Source of the DNA: Amphiduros pacificus
Taxonomy: Eukaryota; Annelida; Polychaeta; Phyllodocida; Hesionidae
Direction: 5' to 3'
Assembly (NCBI GenBank): GCA_949316495.1
Contig: OX439009.1
Span: 41,453,443-41,517,442, forward strand
Length of the DNA: 64,000 nt
The translations under genes and the position numbers were made by a program. This document shows, piece by piece, positions 38,401 to 49,291 of this stretch. Position 1 is the first letter of the stretch; the number at the start of each line of letters is the position of its first letter. The notes beneath the pieces are model-generated. The model did no database searches. It was not told where the DNA came from and saw nothing but the letters and a program-made list of their open reading frames with translations.

Positions 38401-41400
38401 TTAATGTGGTGCCACCTGGTTACAGTATGATAAGGTAATGTTTCTGATTGCTATGCAGATGGTATCATGTCAACAGTTGCTATATATAGACCGGATAAGG
38501 AAGAGGAGGAACAAATAGTCTGGAGTGACACCAGCCCACTGATATGGAAAGGTATGGACTAAGTTAATAGTAAATAGTCTGGAGTGATACCAGCCCACTG
38601 ATATGGAAAGGTATGGACTAAGTTAATAGTAAATAGTCTGGAGTGATACCAGCCCACTGATATGGAAAGGTATGGACTAAGTTAATAGTAAATAGTCTGG
38701 AGTGACACCAGGCCACTGATATGGAAAGGTATGAACTAAGTTAATAGTAAATAGTCTGGAGTGATACCTGTCCACTGATATGGAAAGGTATGGACTAAGT
38801 TAATGGTAAATAGCCTGGAGTGACTCCAGCCCATTGATATGGAAAGGCACGAACTAAGTTAATGGTAAATAGCCTGGAGTGACTCCAGCCCATTGATATG
38901 GAACGGTATGACAGACGTTTATAGTAAACAGTCTGGAGTGACTCGTGCCCATTGATGTTTCACGATTTGTGCATCTTTATCAAATGTTATGTATCCACAA
39001 AAAAGGTTCAATAGCATGAGCATTATGCATTGATTATTTTGTTTTTTCCTGCCGCTAGGTGGACATGCCCCTCGTGACTCCAGCTCTGTAATTGTGGAGG
39101 AGATATTCGTTTCTGGGGAGTTGTATGCTGTTATGTGTGCATTCTCAGCACTGGGAATCACAATGGCTGTTGTCTTCCTGATATTCAACTTGTGGTACAG
39201 GAAAGAAAGGCAGGTTTAACTTTGAATTATTCTGAAAAAATATCCATATCAATTTTTTTATTCTATTGTGCCTGTAATTCAACGTAGGTTCTACACTTGA
39301 TGTTTTTGTGATGATTTTTTTTATTTATTGATTATTGATCCTATTTTTATCTATTGCCTACATTGTTTTAAGGAAATAGCAATAGCTTCAAAGTTAGGCT
39401 TGAAAGGAATCTCACAGGTCTCTCTGTTAAAAGTGAAATATCTGAAATATCTGAAATAAGAATTACACTTTAAAGGCAGATTTTTATTTTTGCCTGTAAA
39501 TGTCATTTATATCAGTGTACCTTCTGTAAATGTCATTTTACTGATGTATATTTGTTTGTTGGTTAATTGTATTGTATTTTTGATTTATTTTTGTCTATTC
39601 ATTTTAGTGGTGTATAGTCTGATCTATCTATTTTATTGAGGTATATTTGTCTGTTAATGCCATTTTTAATGATGAATCAGATTAATAAAGATGTCTTCTC
39701 CGACAATGAACAACATTATCCTGCTGGGATGTATCGTGGTCTACGGTAGCATCTTTCTAGAGCCATTGACCACTCAAACAACTGCTGCTTTCTGTCAGGT
39801 GAGAGCCAGCCAGTCACTGTCTTATTGACCACTCAAACAACTGCTGCTTCTGTCAGGTGAGAGCCAGCCAGTCACTGTCTTATTGACCACTCAAACAACT
39901 GCTGCTTTCTGTCAGGTGAGAGCCAACCAGTCACTATGTCTTATTGACTTCACAACAACCAAATTTCGGCCATCTTAGGTCCAATGCTTTCACAGCTTTG
40001 CTTTACTTTCACAACCTTTCCCTTAAGTTCTTGACTTGGAACAGACTCGACTCCAAAATGGGATGTTAAAAAGCTGAACAGTATTACAATGGGAGTGCAT
40101 TCACACATGTTGTTTTTAGAGAAAAATCAATTGTGATTTTGGGAGCAAAGCTGTGAAAGTACAAACCAAGTTTGCCACAAATAGGTTTACAGTTTTCTAA
40201 AAATCTCTTTGGAGCCAAATATATAATGCTAATTTATTTGACCTAATAAATAATCAATATATACAAATATGTGTATGTCCAATTGATAAATATTATTATT
40301 ATTATTATCATTTTATTTCATACACACATAATACAAAGCACAATAAATTATGCAACATATCATTGGCATAGCATTTGTAAAAGTTAATAAATAAAAATTA
40401 TGGCACTAAAATCAATCACAGCACAAATCTGCAATAATATCCATTACTTCCATTCGGTCAAAACCGGGAATGGAAGCTGCTCCTCTCAATACATCTCTAA
40501 GTTCCATTATCATGGCAATAGTCTGCATATCATTCTCATTAACCTCTGTTCTCATGTGCACATGACGTGGCATTCCTGTTACATCAATATTAAAATGACT
40601 AGATAAAATTCTAATATTTTTTCCAATTATACTACGAGCATCTTCCAACATATATTGCGTTAAAAATGCTAACCTTTTATTGTCACTGTTTGCCATAGTA
40701 AATACCATTTTATAAAATCTCTTTTAAACCTGCTCCTTCACATGTGGAGTGTCTGTGAATGCTCCTAAAAACCTTGTATGAGTACAGTATGGCAGGTGAA
40801 ATAACCTCCTAACACCTCTGTTCCAGGCAGTGTAAAATTTGTGCACATTTACATCAGATTGGTCCCAGGCTTCACTCCCATACAGATGAGAACATCTGCT
40901 GTTAAACAGCACTTGTATCACTCTGTCCTCTGCCTTTGGAAAAGTGACAATGGCATTATTCACACGACTGATCAGATCTCCTCTTTTCTTAGTAATTTCA
41001 TCCACTTCCTTTAAGTCTTTCCTTATAATGTTACCTAGATGCTTCACTTTATTAACCCATGTCAGCACTTCACCACATAATACCATATCAGGCACTGTGG
41101 CTTCTCTCCTGTGTGTCATATGCATCACAACTGTTTTTGTGGGATTATATTTCACACCATATTTCTCTCCATACTTCTCACATACATTAATCATTTGCTG
41201 TAATCCTTATAGTGTTGGGCATAATAAACTGAGATCATCAGCTGATCCAAAAGCCCCAAAGTAGTGTGAACCAACAGAACACCCGACTCCTGCTTTTTCA
41301 AGTTGCAAAAGTAATTCATCCATATAAATAGTGAACAATATTGGTGATATGACACTGCCTTGCTTTATGCCATTCACACAACCAAATTCTTGTGACACAA

Positions 41401-44400
41401 CTCCATTCCATATAGTTTGCATTTTAGACCTACGATAAAAAAGGTAAAAATAACGTAACATAACAATTGATAATTATATAAAAATGTGTATATAAAATTG
41501 ATAGATTGTTACAACTGATAAATTGTTACAATTAATAAATTGTTACAATTAATAAATTAGGATTGCAATAATAAATTATGTTACAATCAATAAATTATGT
41601 TACAATGAAAACATGATTGTCCACCCCATCCCTTTATTACAAGTTGTGCAAAGGTGTTTGTTGTATATTGTATTTATCAATATGCAGATTGTCTTATATA
41701 GCATGTTTTCAATGGAGACAGATTAATGGTTGGTGGCAGAGAAAATGCTTTATCAATATAATCAACTACTTAATGTCATGAGCATTAACAATTTTACATC
41801 ATACAATTTTCTTTGTATTACCACTTTATCAGGGGTGTGAGATGGTACATCATCTCCAACATTTCAAACATATTTATGGGTTGAAAATTGTTGGTGGATA
41901 TTGTGTTGTTTGATATTATAGGTGTGAGTTTCTGAATTATTGTTAAAAGGCAGCTGTAGCTGGTAGCTTGGTAGGCTACCATGTTTAAATCTATAATAAG
42001 ATGCAAGTGTTTTTAACTTCAGAATGTCAATAATATTTAGAAAACAAAGTGTTTTAAATATTGGTTTATTATGTGCATTATAAAAAAATTATATTCTTTT
42101 CTGGAGTTAGCTATATGCTAACATTTGTATCCCCAAGCAAGGATATAAAATATTAAAGTAGCGCATCAGCTAGTTTTTTTTTATTATGTCTATATTGGGA
42201 TCTCATTTTGCAACCAATTCTGTGTTTAAATATGTATCATCAGCATTGAAACATTTTGCTGGCTAAAGATATTTCATTCATATAGATAAGGAACAATAAA
42301 GGACAAATAATTTAGAGCTGTGGAACACCTGATGTAAGCATGAGACAAATTTCCACAAATTCTTACGGCCTGTTAATATGGCTCTTCACCAAATTATCTG
42401 TCAAAGAAACAAAGTCAGAAAACAAATTGATATTTTTTGCTTATGTAGTAAGTTTGATCAGAGATGATTACACAAATTTTCATTCACACAAATGGGTGTT
42501 CATGAAGGAGTAACACTCTAAAATCTAAACTTTTGAACGTATAAATGTACATTGGTGTTTGGTGCCAGTAATTCATTAGTAGGACTCTACACTTTAAACA
42601 TCTACAAGTAGATTGGCAATATGAATTGTCAGATGAGCATAGCAGAAATGTACAATTTATAATGCAATGTGACATCAACATTAAGTGTTTAATGACAGTT
42701 ATGGACACTATCATGAAGGTGTTTAAATTAATCTCCCGGTAGATCAGTGTACTAAGTTTCTAAATTTTGATATTGAGAAATTAAGTATATTAATGATAAA
42801 CCTTTCAATAGCAATATGTCAGACTAGGTCCGTTCATGGGGCATTTGGCACCAGATAATCTGAGTAAAAATATATTTCAAAGAATTTTGAAAATATATAA
42901 GTGTAAATGATGAATTTTGATTATGATATAAACATCAGGTTTTAACACTTGAAACCTCATTTGTTAAGAAAAGAAAGTGATTAGAATGGTGTTAAGGTGG
43001 AATTAGGGTGTAAAGGGCTAGATTTTTCCATCATACCTCATACCTTGTTTAGTCCTTTGGTTTAATGTAAATTGCTCAATATGTCATAAAATCCATACTT
43101 TTGGGCAATGACTTCAGCTTGAAGCTAGCCTCAGAATCTGAGCAAAATTTCAAATCTGAGCAAGAAATTAGCATCTGAACACGTACCTCAAATTGAAGTA
43201 CGATGTAAAAATCAGTCAGTCTTTTATTTTCAGCTTAGATTGTTGCTGATGATGGTTGGGTTCTCGTTGGCATTTGGAGCCCTATTTGCTAAAACATGGA
43301 GAGTGCATGTTATCTTTACAAACAAGCTAAAACATGTGGTAAGTGATATTGGCAGCACTTTTTTATGAGGGTGGGTGACTTATATACTGTGGGTGACTTA
43401 TAAACAATGGGTGACACATATATGGTTGGTGACACATGTACAGCGAATGCCTTTTATACATTAGGCAACTAATATACAGTGACTTATATACAGTGGGTGA
43501 TGATTCTGTTATGTAAAGACTTCTTTACTTCTAATGAAAAGGGATAAAAATCACAACAAAAGCATTATAAAATTTAACAAGTTTTGTCACAGTTGAGTAT
43601 ATTCCAACTTTATAGTAAACCTTGAACATGTTTACAATATTAGTTGTGCCCCCAAGTCCTTGTTATGCAATCTTAACCTGTGTTAAGTTTTGGTAAAATC
43701 TCATTAAAAATTAGTTTGAGGTGATGATATACTTATATATGTAACTGATGATCATGATATCTTCTTTAAAATTTGGTTATAACAGTTGATATGTTTTGGT
43801 TAAAGAAAACATTTTTTTCAATCTAGCCATTGCCCACTGTACGGCACCGCTCAGATATTGCTCGGATTGGCTGCAATTTAGCATCCAGCTATGTTGCGAG
43901 AATGATGTAATTTTGGATCTGGATCTGCTGTGAGCATTCAGAATAACGTGATTTGTCCAGATTGTTACCATCTAGAACCATCTAGAACAGTTCAGATCTT
44001 TCTCATCCCTGGACATGTTTTCTCATCAAATGTATTGACATAATATGATGCTTCCAACACTTTAAGACTAGCAGAACCCCTATTCAAACCTCAGTCATTT
44101 AATCCTTGTAAGTAGCCCTTTTCAAACCTCAGTCATTTAATCCTTGTAAGTAGCCCTTTTCAAACTGTCCAGTTGTTGACATAAGATCCAGATGAATCTT
44201 TGAGTGTTTTACTCTGAAAATCATCTGACATTTCCCTATTACTGCTCACATGCCCAGTCTACTATTAAAAATCCTGTCTTCTAAATTTTGATAGTAAATT
44301 ATTACATCATGGTTGAAACAAGTTTCAAAATGACGGCAATTGAAGCATGGTCTGTTTCAAGAAAATGAATATATGGACTTCCTGTGTATTGGATGAAGGT

Positions 44401-47400
44401 ATCATGGCTGCCAAAAAAGCATGTTTCTTTTATTTGTTATTCTCAAAAGCTTGAGAATTTTTATTTAAATAACCTTTCATGGTATGTTATATTTTTCCGA
44501 AAAACAATCAACAAATTTAACATTCATAAACCTCAAACCTGGAGAATATAAAAGGCCAAGTATGATTAATTTTGTAGCGGTCAAAAATGACCAGCTTCTT
44601 TCACAGGTGTGAAGGCAAAACACCTTTCTTAACTGCAATTTAAAATGGCTGGATGACCTAGATAAAAATAAGTACTATGTTTGTGGTAAACAATGATACC
44701 GATACATGTTTTTATCTATTCATCCACATTTTTATTGTAATTTATAACTTGTGATGTTCCACATAAATATTTGATGCTCCACAGCAAAGCAAAATGTTCA
44801 ATCAATCAATGATATGTAATGAACTTGTAATTGCAGGTCTTAAAAGATGGTCAGTTGGTGGGTTTAGTTGGCGCTCTGGTTTTGTTAGACATCATTATCT
44901 ATGTGACAAGACATTTTATTGACCACATCACAGTTAAGACTATTACGATTTCCACAACAGTGAGTATTCAAATCTTTATTTTTTCCCACTCCTTCCAGTG
45001 CTTCATAACTGGTTTATGCTATAAAGTCTTTGTGATAAGATAAAATATCCATAGTCACTCTTCAAAAAGAGATGGGCATTGAGTCCCACTAACAGGCTTC
45101 TATATGACCCAATATAACCAAAACAGTAGTGCTGAACATTTTCTTTACACAAACAAGGACAGACTTGCTCAACTGTTCTGCTGGTCAAAAATCCATTTTA
45201 TTTGAAAATTCCATTTTATTTGAAGGAAATATCATTTCTATACTGTGTATAAAACATCACAATCGACAGCAAAGGATAAAACATTATCTTTGCTTTTTTG
45301 TTTTGATATCATGAGAATAAAGGGACTTGCTGACATATGATTATATAAATCGTAACATAATATACATTGTATTACTGAACAAAAAGTATTTCTTTGAAAA
45401 CGAAATGCTACTGTGCTGTTTATAGCTGGTTGTATAAATATGTGTCTCAGACATAATTATTCAAAAAGGCCTTGTACAGGTTACTTATGTAACTGTGACT
45501 AAGCAGCTGCACTATGGAAAGTGGAGTAATATAAATGCCTCACAGTACGTCAGTGCCCCACAAGACAGGTCTGTGATTATGTTTATATATATATATTTCG
45601 ATGAATATTCATGTACAACTAGCATTTGTAGATTTTATGGTTCAAAGTTGTTGCCAAATTTAGAGTGCCATGTGCCAACACAACCAAATGACCTTTAACA
45701 TGTTAACTGGGATAAAATTAGGACAGGCACTGATAAATATTTCCATCAATGAAAAAATCGTTATTCTGGAAGGTTTAAATTGCACAGAATATGAAATAAT
45801 AGTAGATATTAATAAATTCTTTTATCAAATTTGCGATGTAAATGGCAGGTTTTGATATATTTCAGGAGAGTGAAGATGGGGATACTACTTTTTACCACCA
45901 AATAGTGGTTTGCACATCAACATACAACATATACTTCCAGGGGGTTGTTTATGCCATTAAAGGCATGCTTTTAGTGTTTGGGGCTTTTCTCTCTTGGGAA
46001 ACTAGAAAGGTAAACAACTTTACAATAGGTTATTAGATTGGCTGATATAGCTCAAACAGTAAACAACCCTATATAACCTTTCCTTATATCTTAATATTTC
46101 AGTATCATATTTTGAAAAAGACATTAATATTCCCCATGATTAAAGAAGGTTGAACTCAAAGTAATATAGTACCAATTCCTAATATATTTCGTTTTGTTTG
46201 TTTATGGAATAAAGTATAAAATATAAATATTGGTTCTCTATGAGATTCAATTATTATATAGTAGAAGAATCTAGCCCAAGACAATCTGGTCCAAATTTTT
46301 CATATGCTTATGTTTGCCCATTGATGAAATCAGAATGTTTTTAATTATCAATTAATTGTAGGTAAATCTAAATTTGGATAATATAGTACTATTTTTTTCA
46401 AATGTTTGTCTTTAAATGGAATGGAAATGTAAATTCAGATGTTCAAATGTTTGTCCTTGAATGGAATGTAGCTTTGAAATCAGGAAATTTAAAATAATAA
46501 TAACTGTTTTATAATTATATTATTAGAGATGTAACTGTTAAAGAATCTAACCATGGTTATCAGATAGAAACTTGACTGCTGTATCGCTTGTTTTTATAAC
46601 CTCCCTGACAGGTGAGCATCCCAGTGTTAAATGACTCTCGCTACATCGGTATGTGCATCTACAATGTTGGTATTCTCAGCATTGTTGGCGTCATTCTGGC
46701 TTTTGTCCTGGACACTCAGGTCACTCTCAAGTATGCTCTCCTATCTGTGTTCCTCTTATTTGGAACCACCATCACCCAGGTCTTCGTCTTCTTGCCAAAG
46801 GTTTGTAAAAGAAATGAATTGTATTGTTCAGAAATTACTGTTTAGACATCAATTGTTCTGTTTTAAAATCAATTATTCTGTTTTAAATTCAATTGTTCTA
46901 TTTAGAAATCAACTGACATATATAGATATCAATAAAGGAATCAAATATCTTGTAAAGATATCAAAGCTTTTTGTATAGATATCAATAGTTTATTTAGAAA
47001 TACAATGTTCTATCAAAACTTTAATTGCTCTTAAAATTGGCCTGAGTATAAATAACATCAACTATCACAAAAAGGAAAGCAACTGTCTCGTACAAAAATC
47101 AACTGTACTTCTTAGAACTTTCCTGTATAGCAATCAGTTGTTCTGTATAGAAATCAAATCTTCTGCATCAAAATAAATTGTCCTCCTGGTAAATTTGATT
47201 TCCCTGATTATTATTTTGTTTTAGATTATTAAACTCAAAGATGCCAAGATAAATCCTCAGGCAGCCACAGATGCACTTAAATCAAATTTCTCTGCAGCAG
47301 GAAATGCCCATAACACACCATATGAAATAAATACCATTTCAGAAAGGGCCCAAAGTATCAGGGAAAGCCATTATGAAAAATATGAGGTAGAAATAGCTCA

Positions 47401-49227
47401 GCTTAAACAGCGTCTGGTAGAGGTATGCTACATTATATTACTATAATCTACAGAAATATAGGAGTTAGGCAACAAGCTTTCTTTAAATAACACTGCAAAA
47501 ATCAGCTTTCACCTTTTTTTTAAACAAAATGAAGCAAAAAGTTGATGCATCATATTTTGACGTAATCTGGGGACTTAAGGTTGTTCACTAAAGTTGTTTT
47601 TAGTTGATGTACAACATTCTGATGTTAAGCCACCATTTAGGGGGTATTAAAGATTGTAAAAGCTGACTTTTCATGCAATGTTAGTTTAACATAAATTCAG
47701 GAGTGGGAGATTTCTGAATATTAATCACAGCTCAGCTGAGTGATATGATATAAAATCGTTCTCAACGTTAGGGGGAACAGAAACTCTTCATACAGCTGTA
47801 TGAAATGTGTTGTTGACGGTTGCTTAGATACAAACAAGTAAGACGTCACTATTTCATTGATAAATAACCAAAGCACCATTATGACGTCATTGCTTCTTCA
47901 ACTACATGAAATAGTGCACCTTTTCTAACATACCAAAGAAAGCTAAATAGGTAACATATTTCTGTCCAGAGGGGATCAAATTTGATATATACACATGAAA
48001 ACATCATTTAGTGATCTTTTATGACTAATCCATTAGCCAGTAGCTGCTGCATTTGACCTCATCACTGCCCAGTGACACAAAAAAGAAGTAAATTAAATAT
48101 CATATTTCTCAAAATCTCCCACACTTTTTATGACAAAATTGAGAAGATTTGCAAGTTTAATTACCATAATTTAAGACCAGGTTTACTCCAAATATTATTC
48201 TATTCAGTTTGAATAGAGGGAATTTTGATTAATGGTCTATATCTTGAAATACCTAACCTTTTTCAAATCCAAGTTAAAAATTACCAAATGTTGTCAAAAA
48301 TTTACAAAAACACAAATTACTTGAGTTCTAAGGTATCTTTTAAAATTCTGTCTATCTAAACTAAATAACATCATTCTATCTAAAGATTAATACCTCAGTT
48401 CTGCAGATTGCTAGTGTAGTTATTCCCAAAAATGTTTTTCAAGTAAGCTCTATCCCTTCTTTAATTATTACCAAAAAAACTTCTTTTTCTGATTTTTATT
48501 TCAATTTTAAATCTAAAATGATTAAAAATGATAAAATTTTAAAAACAAATTAAAAATCAAATCAAAAGAAAAATCCATCCCTGAGAATTTGATACATTAA
48601 TGGCTGAAATCCGTTTTGTAGTTATTTTCATACAAAGCAGTTATCTTGCACCATGTTATTTTTTGGGGTTCAAATGACTTTTTTGGCGGGAAAAAAGAAC
48701 TTAAGAAGACACTGTTCTCCCTAACGTTAACTAATCTGGACACCAAATCTGTATAAATCTGAGTGATTCTGCTTTGTAACGATTCCTTAACAAAGTCACC
48801 TAAATTGCATCAAAATCGTCAAAAAATTGAGATAATGTTCTTATTGTATAATTGTGTCTGGTTTATCATGGTGTAAATCTTTTTAAATCTTTAACCTTTT
48901 CATTGTTTTTTGTTTTGCTCTTAGTCTGTATTACTCCTTTTTATGCAATCTAAAACTGAGGGACCTGTGTTAAACTTGGGTAAAGCTCCTGTTAAAATTC
49001 AGTTCCAGATTGTTATATACTCCTATATATGACTCATAAACTAAGCTGGGGGCATCCCAGATGTGATTATGCTTGCTTTGGTTTTGTTGTCCAGAATAGC
49101 ATGAACATTGATTCAGATGTTATGTCTGGCACTATTTAAATCTCTTCAATTCTTGTAATTTGACCAAAACAATAAATGAATGGTTGTAATAATGCATATA
49201 TAATGCATTTGGTACTCATCTATACTT

Positions 49228-49291
<64 letters not shown>

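Noticed and set aside
39209-39216. GT donor GCAG|gtttaa for exon 10
   Set aside because: It keeps frame only with an acceptor at 39691 and removes the conserved LIK; the GC donor fits the family better. Not excluded.
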